Assembly (NCBI GenBank): GCA_900239685.1
Contig: OENT01000371.1
Span: 1 to 64,000, forward strand
From: Rotaria macrura
Taxonomy: Eukaryota > Rotifera > Eurotatoria > Philodinida > Philodinidae
DNA: 64,000 bases
Direction of reading: 5' to 3'
Shown here: positions 10,797-22,568 of the stretch, one piece after another
Layout of the letters: each line of letters starts with the position of its first letter
Numbering within the stretch: position 1 is the stretch's first letter
Translations under genes and position numbers: made by a program
Notes under the pieces: model-generated
What the model was told of the DNA's origin: nothing
The model's database searches: none
What the model saw: only the letters and a program-made list of their open reading frames with translations

Positions 10797-13700
10797 ATGG
10801 CACAATCTCAAGATCAAGCAATTGAATATTTTCAAGTAAAATTTGATTTCAAATCGTAAATTTTATTTTTATTTTATTGATTTCTAGTCATTAACTAACT
10901 GGAATGATAGACTAGGTGTGATTGAATTTTTGCAAATGTACGAATGGGATGTAGATGTACGTAATTCCTACACATAAATGAAGAAATTAAATAGAATAAA
11001 AGTATAAAATAAATTTTATTTTATTTTTATTTTCATTAGTTTGCTATTCAGGCATTTTTGACGCATTCTAGTAAACCTTTGTTCTTTTTTTTTCTTACAT
11101 AATCTTTTCTTTTAATAGATGCAGATGCGGTTATAAAGGATCAACCAATGACTACCACTTCAGTTGAAAACATTTCAACAGAAATAGGAACCCCATATAA
11201 ATTACCGAATGCGGATTCACTAGAACAAGAAACAAGTTCAAGAAATCATCATCAGCAAACATTAGTAAGCAAAACCCATACAGATTCTGTTCAAAGTCGT
11301 TTGTCTCTTTCAGGCTCATTCATCGACAAGATCAACGCATCATGTGGCTAATGCGTTCAGTGATCCAAAAGCTGGAAACAATGACAGTCACACTATAACT
11401 ACAACGAATGAAGTTTCTTTTGAGGATCAAGGGCAACAATTACTATTGTCAAATCTAGAAACAATACCTCCAATCTTACCCGATATGCAGAAATTTGATC
11501 ATGGTTAGTTTTGAGACGATTAAAAGTTTGCTAAAACTCTTATTTATATTGGTCATTTGTCAAACAAACATGAGAAGCATAAAGAATGTGAAAGAATTCT
11601 CTCTTCTAAAATAAAATCGAGAAGTATAGAACTTTTATAAACAGAGCTAAAGTAGAACAGGGATATTTTCAAATTCGATTCATATATTTCTGAGATGAAC
11701 ATGTATGTTCATTTTTATCCTCAATTGATTATAAACAGAATCATAATTTTGTCGGCATGTCTTTAAATTACATGTTGCTTGATAGACCAGACCATCTTTA
11801 ATAAAATGATTTGTAAAAAAATACAAACTTTCTAATATGCATTACTTAGACAAGCAACAACTTCTTCAATACATTGATTCTCAAATCATTGGTAGCAATG
11901 TTCGAATCAATACTACATGGGGATCCAGAAAACGTACGACTACACTTGTGCTCATTATAATAAAGAAACTAACTTCTCTCGTATAGTTATTTATGCTGAT
12001 TACACAGCATCGGGACGCTCCCTGAATTGTATCGAACATTGGATTTTAAACAATGTCTTACCTTAGTAAGAATAATTTTCATTCTAACATAAGAGATAAT
12101 ATTATTTTTTAGTTATGCTAACACACATAGTGAAAATAATACATGTGCATTACAAACTACGAAATATCGTGAAGGATCACGAGCACTGATTAAACGATGT
12201 GTGAATGGAACCAATGATGATGTTGTTATTTTTACTGGATCAGGCAAATGATTAAATATTCTTTATTTAAATGATAATAGAAATAATCGACCATTTTTGT
12301 AGGATCAACAGCTGCCATTAATAAACTTGTTGATGTCTTACAACTGAAGAATGAAGAAATTCGAAGTCAAACTGTTGTTTTTATTAGTGGATTTGAACAC
12401 CATTCAAATATTTTACCATGGAAAGAAACTGGAGTTGAAGTAAATTTCTTTTGAAAGTATCTTCAGAAAATCATGACACATCTCTACAGGTTGTACGAAT
12501 TCCTAATAATAAGCAAGGTCTAATCGATGATGACTTCTTAACAGCTGAATTGAAACAATATTATCATAAAGTTAAAAAGCATATTATTTGTACATTTAGT
12601 GCTGCAAGTAATGTTACTGGTATTCGAACTGACGTTGATTATATATCAACATTAGTTCATCAATATGATGGTTGGATTTTTTGGGATTATGCAGCAGCAG
12701 CACCTTATGTTAAAATTGATATGAATCCATCGGAAATCGCTTATAAAGATGCTGTTTTTATTTCTACACATAAATTTGTCGGTGGACCATCGACACCAGG
12801 TTGATATTAAGCTCCCCACTCGAGACTCACTCAACAAATCTCAGGGGAATCCTCAAAAAAAATGTTAAATCTCCATTGACTCCCAGGAGATTCCTGATGG
12901 GGTCTACTCCCGGGGAATTATGAGGAAGCACAGATATAAATTCACCGATTTCTTCCGCTCCTATCAGAGTATTAAAGAAAATCAAGTTTCACAAGAAATA
13001 GTTGCCTATTTAATCAACTTTTTTCTGTAAGTGATTAATACCATTGGGACTTGTACCTGAGTCGTCTCATCGGTAACTCATCTTATGGATGTGAGTTAAT
13101 GTTCGCTCGGTGCGACTCAGTCACTGGAGCAATACCTGGTGAAAATATTAGGTACAAGATCCTTTTAGAAAAATGTTAGTTTTTTCGGAAAAATAAATTT
13201 TGAATCATAATTAGTGCATAAAAAATATTGTGAATAAGTGAATAAAGGGAGGGTGTTACACATCATAGGGCACTACCATATGTGAGACACTCACAAGCCG
13301 CGTAAACTATCACTCTCTTAATGCTCGTTAGGGCTACTAGTAAACTCTCTTATAAATCCCCAGGAACCCCCTGTTTGGATTCCCCGGATACTTTTCTAGG
13401 GGATTCCCTGGTGATTCATTAAGAAATTCTTGACTAGGAATTCACTTGCAGAAAAATTGAATCTACTTAAAAAAATAACTCCCTATGTTTTTACATCTAG
13501 GCATTTTAATAGCTAAGAAAAAGCTTTTTACCAATCCTGTGCCATCTAATGCCGGAGGTGGTACAGTAAATTTTGTAACGCGAACACATACTGAATATGT
13601 AAAAGATATTGAAACACGTGAAGAAGGTGGAACACCCAATATTCTTGGTTCTATTCGAGCTGGTTTAGTTTTTCATTTAAAAGAATCTGTTGGTTGTCAC

Positions 13701-14789
13701 ACGATTGAAAAACGTGAAGATGCATTGGTGGAGAAATTCTTTGCACGATTTCGAAATCATCGTACATTATTTGTACTTGGATCATCAATCGCTTCTCGAC
13801 TTGCAATATTTTCATTTCTTATTTATGTGCCATTTATTCGAAAATATTTGCACCATAATTTTGTTTGTGTTTTATTAAATGATTTATTTGGTATTCAAGT
13901 ACGATCAGGATGTTCATGCGCTGGACCTTACGTTCTGGTAAATGACATTTTCGTTTTCTTGTGAATCAAAGTTGTCCTGCTATTTTTTATTTAGGATCTA
14001 CTTAATATTAATGATGAAACTGCAGACATATATGCAAAATTTATTACAGCTGATGAAAAGTAAATTTTAAAAAATAAACGTTTGAAATGATTCATTTATA
14101 TTTTAGTAATCGAATTGGTGAAATACCTAAAATTGAATTAATGAAACCCGGTTTCACTCGATTTAATCTATCATATTTTGCAAGTGACGAAGAAGTTGAT
14201 TATATTTTAAATGCAGTTGAATTTATCGCAACTGAAGGATGGAAATTTTTATCATTAGTAACAATAATTTTTTTCTTTCAATAATTTCAATGAAATAAAA
14301 ACGAACAGCCTGTTTTGCTTGTTTCAGTACGTTTATGATTTAAAAACAGCTGTTTGGCATCCTCGTCCAATATTATCGCAAAATCAATCTTCTCAATATC
14401 ATAGTCTTCAAATGATTACTTTTCAAAATGGTTTCATGGAAGAAAATTTCAGACACCGACAAATGGAACTTTTTGTAAGTAAACTTTATCTTTTTATCAC
14501 AAAATTTATGGATTGCATTCTCATGTAGAATTCAAATAATTCTCAGTTAATTACAAATGTATCTACGGATGACCCTATTGAAGAAGCTAGATTAATAGAA
14601 AAAAATATACCGAAATACGTTTATGAAAATATTGATTCTCGAAATGATCCACCATTGAATATTCCGGATAAATATAACGGATTTATTTGGTTTGCTCTAC
14701 CTAAAGATATTATTCGAAAAATTATTATTGATTTCGAAAAAAATGATTCTACATCAGTACCGTTTTATCCGCAAGAACATGATTTATAA
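10797..14789 (+). CDS. Class V aminotransferase / cysteine-desulfurase-like PLP enzyme, 14 exons, 749 aa
   Basis: Exons: 10797-10835, 10888-10960, 11119-11264, 11314-11503, 11850-11933, 11987-12065, 12113-12243, 12303-12439, 12490-12799, 13501-13937, 13995-14059, 14107-14257, 14328-14474, 14529-14789. They total 2250 nt with consistent phases from ATG to TAA. Fold-type I landmarks: YADYTASGRSL at about 180-190, FTGSGSTAA at 244-252 (phosphate cup), FEHHSN at 278-283 (H280 probably stacks on PLP), SNVTG at 333-337, WDYAAAAPY at 358-366 (D359 contacts the PLP nitrogen), STHKFVGGPSTPG at 385-397 (K388 the Schiff-base lysine), and SGCSCAGPY at 532-540, where desulfurases place the persulfide cysteine. 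Residues 1-170 (low complexity, polar) and the last 150 or so are extensions beyond the usual 400-aa core. Desulfurase activity is not assured. Exon limits are my manual reading. Confidence 0.85.
12244..12302 (+). other. GC-AG intron in the aminotransferase gene
   Basis: The frame requires exon 7 to end ...GGATCAG at 12243, followed by GCAAATG, and exon 8 to start after TTTTTGTAG at 12303. The joined codons give the conserved TGSGSTAA loop. No GT donor nearby restores that loop. All other introns of the gene are GT-AG. Confidence 0.75.
12800..13500 (+). repeat. Oversized intron 9 with repeat content
   Basis: This 701-bp intron is about ten times longer than most of its neighbours. It holds GGGGAATCC / GGATTCCCC motifs in inverted orientation near its two sides (about 12835-12925 and 13360-13410) and an internal inverted pair ACTTGTACCT (about 13050) / AGGTACAAG (about 13150). 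Probably a short transposon-derived insertion; its exact ends are not resolved. Confidence 0.5.
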
Positions 14790-16214
14790 AGTACCATAAA
14801 TAAAGTAAGCTTCGTTGTATTTATAGATGCCGCATAATCATTCTCATTTTTAGGATGTAAATACTTTCTAATCATTGTATTGATCGAATTATAAATATTT
14901 CAGTTATACTCAACAAAAGACTAAAATTTTATTAATTTTTTTTAAACTTATTTTCTCCTATTAACTAACTCAAGTTACTTAATCTTGAAATGAAAGAGCA
15001 TCACGCAAAGAATATTTTATTGATTAAATTTTCAAAATAAATAATAAGAAAATATACTACTATTCTGTCAGAGATCTTCTTATGGTGCTAGTTTTTCACA
15101 TTGCCATGTCCTTATGGGGAAGACAAGCTAGACTTCGAGTGTCTGTGTGTAGGGGCGGAAATAGTATGTACCTAAATAATTATGATCGTCAATGAAATCA
15201 GGTAATTGATTCTATCATCTCAACCTTATTTTCATTTAATCAATAGCAATGTAGTGAAACGGATAAAAGATTCAAGTTTCAAGTTAGATTTTCATTTGAT
15301 TTTGCAAGTGAACACCAACATCTGCTAAGTTATTGAAGTAACACTGCTTGAAACGAATATGGTGTTCCTTTCTAACCTATACCTAACACTGTGAATTTAC
15401 TTTATGAAAATGGACAAACACACGTATACATCATTGGTAATCTGTTGAATAGAAGATGATGTTATGGTTGGCTACAGCAGTGAAGATAAAGATATATATT
15501 CGTCTTTCTTCATTCATATCGAACAAATGTGTGCTTCATGAGATATAGAAGAATCTCACGATTACTAATCATTTTCGAGCACAATAGTTATTTGTTTGTT
15601 GTCGTATCAATTCCGAACAGTTCATTACCACGATAATATCTTTCTGCTCTATTTTCGACATTGAAGAATATTTAAGAAAAATTGTATGATTCGGAAAAAA
15701 TTTCCACATGGCTTTTATGTGAATGCAAAGTTCTAGGGGAGCTTTCGTGAATTCGATGTATTGAAAGCGAAGAAAATGAAATCATGTGGATATGAGTACC
15801 ATTAAAGAGAAGAAACTTTCTCTTACGTCAGCCTTTTCATTAATTGATGTTAAATATTTAGCGATAGCAATCCTGTCTTCTCTGGAGAGACCTTTTGAGT
15901 CTTTTTTTCTATTGACTTAAATGTTTTGATCAGATAAAATCGTGGAAAGTGAAATCTTTGAACTTGAGATCATCAAAATCAAAAGGGAATACGTGTACAG
16001 TTCATTTTGAAAAAAGTTTATATTAATAAAAGCTAAAGGATTCATAATTATATTATTTCAGGAGTTCGTTTCCGATATAAATCTATGTGATTCTTGTGGT
16101 GTAAAAATACTAGTCACAGTTTTGATGAATTATGGGAAAGTTTCTCTCTGATCAAATAAATCGAAAAAAGAAAACGGATGGAGTGGAATTTAAGTGTTCA
16201 TACTACGGTGTTAC

Positions 16215-16340
16215 TTTATCGTTACTTTGTTTTATAAATATAAATGTAATCTTTGTATTTAAAAAATAAAGTTAAATATGATCTTTATATTTATAAAATA
16301 AAGATAAAGGAATTCTTTATTTTTCAAAAATAAAGAAAAT
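16215..16340. repeat. Tandem AT-rich hairpin units
   Basis: Three successive units of roughly 40 bp begin with CTTT and end with AAAG, each self-complementary. The last (16313-16337) is a near-perfect hairpin with 12-bp arms around a single central base, TTCTTTATTTTT / AAAAATAAAGAA. Confidence 0.6.
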
Positions 16341-17251
16341 ATAAAGATGAATGTATGAATTTTTCTATTGGCGAAAGGGAAACCAATTCGGACTATAATA
16401 AAAGGATATGCAACGTAGAAGCCGTTTGTAACATGCAAATGTTCGTTTTTTCAAGGAAAGGCTGCAAATAAATATGTGATGTGACAAAAAAATAAGTAAC
16501 TCTCTCATCAATTCACTGATCTGTAATTGATGAATGGTGGAAAAAACTCTTGTATGACATATTTGATTGATTTTTAGAGTGGATCTTGTATGTAACATTC
16601 ATTTTCAATGTCATCAGAAACTTTCAAAATTGGATTCTATGCCATCCATAGACTTATATGAAAATCGCTTTATGCGAAATATCAGATGACTCTCAAGCTA
16701 AGCAAATCTAAACCCTTTTTTATGATTATGATAAGTTTGAGGATAGGTAGATGAGGTAGTTATATTCATATAACCCTTAGATATCCGATTTAGGGGGCGA
16801 TGAAGAAAAACATCGAAAAACGCTATCCCATTGGTGTCTTCTTGCAGTATTTGTCAAGCACTAATAGCAGTCATTTTTCAATGCAACTGACTTTGTTCTG
16901 TCAAAGCACAAACTAAATTTTAAAAACTGAAGTTTCAAAGAAAAAAGTAACAAAAGCATTGACTTTCATATAATCATATAGAATTTCACGTCTTTACTTT
17001 CTTCAGCTCATGTGAAACATTCATTTGATCGTTTGATTTGGTTTTTTTTCCGATTCAAATATTGAAGAATTCAAGTATTGAAGAACTTGACATATGTTAC
17101 GAATCCTTTTGCTGATCTGCGAGAAGTGTCCATGGACCTATATAAATATTTTTCCACATCCCCTAATCGTTTACTGTTTCTACACTGGATAGAAGAGTTT
17201 CGAATTCTTTGCAAAATTCGGAATCCTTTGAAAGCTATCGAATCAATGTAC

Positions 17252-17270
17252 GAAACCTTTCAAAGGTTTC
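17252..17270. repeat. 19-bp palindrome
   Basis: GAAACCTTTCAAAGGTTTC is perfectly self-complementary around one central base. GAAACC/GGTTTC and CGAATTC/CGGAATCC motifs recur within 100 bp on either side, as in a small decayed repeat. Confidence 0.5.
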
Positions 17271-18767
17271 CGATTTTCGCAACGATTTCAGAACTTTCTT
17301 AGGTTTCGTATCCTCCATGAAACCTTTTCAGTTTTGATAATCTGAAGATTTTTGTTTTCAGCGTTGAGCTCGACTAACATCGTTTAGGTCTATATTCACG
17401 AGTTCTCAAAATCAATAATGCGAGTTTGACTTCAAAGAAATAACATATTTGAAATCTACACACGTAGCTGCATCGAGCGACAGAAACTGCGAAGAGAAAG
17501 ACAATATAAAGAAAATCATGATTTCTGTGGGGGACTTAGGGTGTGAAAAAAACTATTGCGATGAAGTATCAAATAGACATACGAAAAATAGCAAGCAATA
17601 AAGGGTTATCCCCAGGATAAAACAATTAAGCTTCAATTTTTTGGAACGCTATACTTCTCATCGGGTACTCATTCTTTAATTTAAATATACTACATATTCA
17701 AATTGCTGTCGCCAGCATGTATTAAATCAAATGCTTGATCAAAATTCCGGCTTGATCAAGAACAGAACGCAAAAAGATTCACTCTGTTCATTTAGTTTTG
17801 GTTTGGTTTTTGCTTATCAACAGTAAATGGGTCTCAGATAAATAATATATTCATTCTTTCCTATCACTCTACCGCCGAGTACCACTCAGTGAGTAGTACT
17901 TATTTGCGCTGTTAACAAGTTTTACGAAACTGTTGTTCGTGAAAAATATATCTCTTCAAAATGAAACCTTACTGAAGTTATTGGCACTCAGTGAAGATTT
18001 CTGATATTTGATTGAAGTCGAATATACGTCATTTTAGATACGAATTCCGAGATGCCTTCGGATTTCAGAAATTGCAGTATGGAGAGTTTGATGCAAAGTC
18101 TTCGCTTTAGGATGGCCAACGTACCCTCTGTATAATAAGACGTTTTGTTCCCCAAAAATTTTACACATGGTTTATTAATAAATCTCGATTGAGAAGAATT
18201 TCTGGATTTCCAAAAGCTTGTCTTACTGATAAAAACTATTCTAAAGTGAGTTTACTAAAATAAATGAACAACTGTAGTAATGATGAATATGTCTGAAATC
18301 ATGTTTCAAATTCTTCGGGAACAGACATAAAAAACAAATCCAAATCCAAGTCTCAAATATAGAATGCAAATGCAAATACAAATGCAAATATAGAAATCAA
18401 AGCCATATCCGAATTCCAAGGTTTTGGTAGCAAACTCGAACCGTATTTAAGATTCGATGCATTCCTATTAACATTTTCAGTTCATTCAGATCGCATTCAC
18501 TCAATATTGTCATCGAAGGAATGCCAAAACTCTTTACGCAAAACAATCGCCACTTCTTATTCACTGAGATGTTATCTTGAACAAGAATCAAATGAATTCG
18601 AATATTTTCACAAGAAGCATGATGCGAATATGTGAACACGTGCTGGTAAGGATTGGTCAAAATTTTCAGAGTATTTTAAAAAAGAATCAGGGAACACATA
18701 ATAAAACGTCTTTCTCCTATTGACAGAGTCAGTTTCCTTTCAGTCATTGTTGATTGATGAGACTCAC

Positions 18768-19600
18768 CAGATCGACTGTTTAAGGCCAAACGTGTTACAG
18801 TACTTTTAGATGAACTTATTCCTCAAATTCGATCAAGACGAAGCTAGATGGAACACGACGAACTATTATCGAAAAACTAAGCATTTCGTGTATTGAGCAA
18901 TGATTTCATTATTCGTGATATAGAATACCAATTATAACAACGTCGGTGTTTTAGTCTCTGTCGATGCTAATTAATCTCGAAACGAGAAATGAATTCATAA
19001 GACAATTTAGTCGGTGAGTATGTTTCAACGAACTCATACTTAAAAACCATTGTTGATACTCAACAAGTTCTTCCATTTTTCAATTATTCAAGTGATCTCG
19101 TCAAAATATATTCACAATTGAAAATGTGACATTATCAAGCTATTTTCTTGAAGAAGTAGTTTTATTTAACTTGTGATATCACGATTTCAAATTGTTAATG
19201 TAAATTATGATGACAATATGTTTTGGCCGATTCGAATAATATTCATTAACGACGAGTCAAGTTCGATTATGAATCTGATGAAAAATGAACAAATTGAACA
19301 ACACATGCTATCAAATATGATAAAAATCTATGTGAAAATAAGGGAGTTCGGCTAGTTGAGTGTGGAGGTCTTGCTGTCCTGGCTGTCAAACCAATACCTA
19401 CACCTTGATGGTATTACTTATGCACTGGGAACATCTTATTAGTATTGAAGAAATATTTTCAAGTTATTTATCAATCATAACATAGTAACCATCAATGGAT
19501 AAAGCAAGAAAATATAAAATCATTCGATCATTGTATATGTTTCTTCGTTTGCATAAGAGGATTTCCTAGAGAACGTCATTTCATCCTCAATACACGTTGC
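18768..19600 (+). pseudogene. Decayed protein-coding remnant, family not recognised
   Basis: Plus-strand frames carry protein-like stretches broken by stops and frameshifts: FKAKRVTVLLDELIPQIRS (about 18778-18840), FRVLSNDFIIRDIEYQ, VSTNSYLKTIVDTQQVLPFF, NVNYDDNMFWPIRIIF (about 19195-19245) and VEVLLSWLSNQYLHLDGI (about 19365-19420). The pieces lie in order over 0.8 kb, as expected of one inactivated gene. I do not recognise the family. Confidence 0.4.
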
Positions 19601-19810
19601 TGCTAGTTAAATGCAAGCCTATTTCACAAATAATGTATCATTGAATAACTTAAAACTATTATGTATGACATTATATTATGCACTATGTTGACTTATTCTA
19701 GTATCTATTCGAAGCAATTTCTTTGTAAGTAATAGATACTCTTACGTAGTTCTTGAATTAAAAAATATTTGTTTTTAATGTTGAATCACTCACTGTGACA
19801 TTGCTGTGAC

Positions 19811-20239
19811 TCAGCGAACAATTTTAATCGCTAGAAAGTGACAATCGGTTGCATAACTAACCGCTTGTTTGGAAATGAGAGTTATATTACTATCATTGTC
19901 GGCTTGATTAACATTAAACATGACACCTTGATGCATATCGGGCTCAATCCATTCCCAGATTCGCTCGTCATTATTGTGAACATCACCAGCAGTTTCTTGG
20001 CTATTTTGTCGTTGTCTTTTATTATTGACGTATCTAGCATCGTCACTAAGTGAAGTGGGATTAGTTAAATGTCGTTTAAATGATGATGATGACGACGGTG
20101 AACCTTGTATATTATTTTCAAACGTCCGATTGTTGTTATAGAAATGCATTTGACGTTGAGCGGTTCCATTGTTTGTTGAATTTCTACGATTCTGATTCTG
20201 ATTTAAGTGATGAGTGTTTTTAATTACATTTGTATTCAT
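19811..20239 (-). CDS. Hypothetical Asn/Ser-rich protein or first exon of one
   Basis: 142-aa frame starting at ATG 20239 in an AAAATG context. The first two thirds are polar and low-complexity (Asn-, Ser-, Gln-rich, SSSSS run, a KRQRQ basic patch). Then comes a more ordinary stretch with ERIWEWIEPDMHQ and FNVNQADNDSN. A GTAATA donor lies just after the codons for ADNDS, so the last 25 or so residues could be intron read-through and the frame a first coding exon. No domain recognised and no downstream partner exon found. Confidence 0.4.
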   Translation of the reverse strand: MNTNVIKNTHHLNQNQNRRNSTNNGTAQRQMHFYNNNRTFENNIQGSPSSSSSFKRHLTNPTSLSDDARYVNNKRQRQNSQETAGDVHNNDERIWEWIEPDMHQGVMFNVNQADNDSNITLISKQAVSYATDCHFLAIKIVR

Positions 20240-20660
20240 TTTTATTTATCTTTGGCACCTTAGTAAATTGCAAAAAATATCCTTTCAAAGATTTCAAAGA
20301 CTCAAGTGAATGCACACGTGACCCGTGCACGTATATGTACGCGGAATTAACTGATAAGAGAGAGGAGAAAAACACGTCTAACTCGTATAGGTGAAAATGA
20401 TGAATGAAAATCAAAGTATTTTTCATCTCGATATATATCAGGTATTTCTTTATGAGACAGAATTTAGCATCACAAAGACATCTTTTGATGGTATTCTTGT
20501 CGATATCGCTAGATACGCTAGGAAATGCTCTTCGATTTCACTCTTGGGTGTGAGTATTTTCTATTGAGAGCTCACAAAATGTCTCTTACAAGCTGATTAA
20601 GAACAGACTTTCTACACGCGAAACTTACCAATGCAGTCATTTTTGTATTCTAAAATTCTA
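20240..20660. other. Short intergenic stretch
   Basis: Lies between the two divergent coding calls. No motif recognised beyond the probable 5' flank of the minus-strand Asn-rich frame. Confidence 0.4.
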
Positions 20661-20664
20661 TTTT

Positions 20665-21060
20665 AACAGTACCATCTTCAATCATTTCGACATACTCATC
20701 GAATTGAATGCAAACAGTTCAACCTATACTTATACCCGTTGCTCAACAGCTGACCACTACTACGAAGCAATTGCTATGGTTCCCTCACTCACAGGATACT
20801 ATAATGTGACGAGTGTTAGTCTCCTGCGAACAATTGGTGCTTGCTACTCTAGCTATTTCAGCGTACAGAATCCTTGGTCTAATTTACTAGTAGAAAATGA
20901 TGCTGACTCTTTCGCTTCGAACTTTGAATTTACAGTATACCTCCAAGCATACTCTCAATATGTTCTGGTTGTATCGACATACTATGCATTTACAACCGGT
21001 TTCTTCACCGTCTATGTTACTGGTCCTGATTGCATTACTCTATCGTACATGAATGCTTGA
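20665..21060 (+). pseudogene. Last exon or isolated remnant of a secreted repeat-module protein
   Basis: The frame runs from about 20665 (a possible acceptor, TTTTAACAG, lies at 20658-20666) to TGA at 21060. It encodes a Tyr/Thr-rich beta-type module: DHYYEAIAM, LTGYYNVTS, NPWSNLLVENDADS, FEFTVYLQAYSQYVLVVST, TGFFTVYVTGP. This pattern resembles modules I associate with large extracellular proteins of bdelloid rotifers (from memory, not searched). No signal peptide, no good ATG and no upstream exon were found, so it is either a terminal exon whose partners are lost or a gene fragment. Confidence 0.5.
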
Positions 21061-21862
21061 AAAATATTAAGTAGCAAGTAAAACTATTTTTTGCGCAAAG
21101 AACAATCAGTAAAATAATTGGACAACACAAAGTTGCTCAGATCTGCTTAATGCCCAAAGCTCCGAATCTTTTAGTATTCTTCGTTGAACATTGAAGTTGT
21201 TTTTTATTTCTTTTTGAAATAATTAGATTTTCTGGGTGTGGGTGTGTGCTTGGGGTCGATTCTGAGTATAGGATTGCGTTGTAAAAAACCGAAGAATAAA
21301 AAACGGAAAAACGTTTTTCGAAATTGAAACATACGAAAAATCCTTCGAAACACTCATTCCGTAAATATCGAACTCTTTCAATAGTTTCACTAAAAGGTAA
21401 ATTTCAGATTTGTTTGCGTATGTTCAACTGTCGTAAGCCTTCTTTATTCTCTTATTCCACACTTTTTTCAGACTGAAAAAATGGTTTGATCACTCCCATA
21501 TGTCTACCGAAACACGCCAGCGCCTCCACACTCGCAACCCATCCGAATTAGTCGTTTGACGAGCAAAGATTTTTATTACGTTTTTATGGATTTCATCAAG
21601 CCGAAAGATCAATACACATAATTTTTATTAATTAGATATGAATCTTGGTTTTAATAGTTACAGCCTTATGTTTTAATCAATATTTCAACTCTCGGTTTTC
21701 TCGTCAATTACTTTCAGCTTCTTATGTGTCGATGGAGATAACTCCTACTTTTGATCATTTGTACTTTGGCACCGTTTTTTAATAGCTTGCTTGTGCAATT
21801 CATTAACCAATGGCTGTCCGCAGCGACAATAGTTTTGATTAAATCCCGACAAGCATACCTTC
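21061..21862. other. Intergenic; possible continuation of a minus-strand gene
   Basis: Mostly featureless. The minus-strand stretch at about 21748-21862 reads CRCGQPLVNELHKQAIKK in a frame different from the exon ending at 21863. It could be a further exon or a frameshifted tail. Confidence 0.35.
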
Positions 21863-22354
21863 TCATAACACACCAGAAAAACGTCGAACAGGTGAAATTG
21901 GCGCTGGTGTGTGAAGAAGTGCCTGACGTGTTTGTTCAAGCTTCGACTGATTTTTATCCTTTGGAATGACAATCACAAAGATGAAATCGATCAAAGTGAC
22001 TCCTCGATTCAATTTTACCTTTAGATATTTATTATACAGTTGTGTACTTGATTTAGCGTCATTTCGAGCGAGATGACCTTCCATGGCACTGAGACCAATT
22101 TTTAACATCATGTATGCTTCACGAGCGAAGGAAAAGTACCTTTGAAGAGAGAACTCGATCTATGCAGTGAAACGCTTGTAAGAATATTGTATTACTCACT
22201 TATTATTGTCATAAATGGGATCGAACATCCTGAATTTGGCAGCCAGATCAGCCAGACCACTGTAATGTACACCTTTCTCAAGTTTCATCCAATTAATGTC
22301 ACACATAAACGATTGACCAACAATCGAAAATGTCGGCGTGAAAAATGAATTCAC
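21863..22354 (-). CDS. 3' part of an unrecognised spliced gene, three phase-consistent exons
   Basis: Minus-strand exons 22354-22200, 22139-22019 and 21958-21863 have GT-AG borders (CTGTAG acceptor, GTGAGT donor, CTTCAAAG acceptor, GTAAAA donor, CCAAAG acceptor). They join in frame to 123 aa plus TGA. Readable pieces: FFTPTFSIVGQSF, HYSGLADLAAKFRMFDPIYD, FAREAYMMLKIGLSAMEGH, STQLYNKYLK, RQALLHTPAPISPVRRFS. There is no start codon, so the 5' part is missing. A transposon occupies 22569-23572 just upstream, and more minus-strand coding debris lies beyond it. I do not recognise the family. The tail could instead read on into a Cys-rich stretch near 21.8 kb by a frameshift or a fourth exon. Confidence 0.5.
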
Positions 22355-22568
22355 CTACAGAACACGAACGTTAATTGCGTCCGTCTCATTGTTTCAAGAT
22401 TTTCTAGAAATTGATTGAATATTTTCGATTATTATCTCGCGAGCAATAGATGGGAATTTATTTGATCTATTCGAAATCTGAATCTATTGTACCACATTGG
22501 TAGAATATACAGGTTTTCAGAAAATTGGTAAAGAGAGGTCGAGAAAACATCTTAGAAAAAATCTATTA

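Larger units (their letters stand above)
14790..18767. other. Long AT-rich stretch without a supported gene
   Basis: AATAAAG at about 14799 may be the polyadenylation signal of the aminotransferase gene. Short hairpin-forming repeats lie at 16215-16340, a palindrome at 17252-17270, and degenerate ATGCAAAT-like repeats near 18365-18400. Open frames here (16365-16598, 17078-17302, 18397-18660) show no domain or splice support. Confidence 0.55.
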
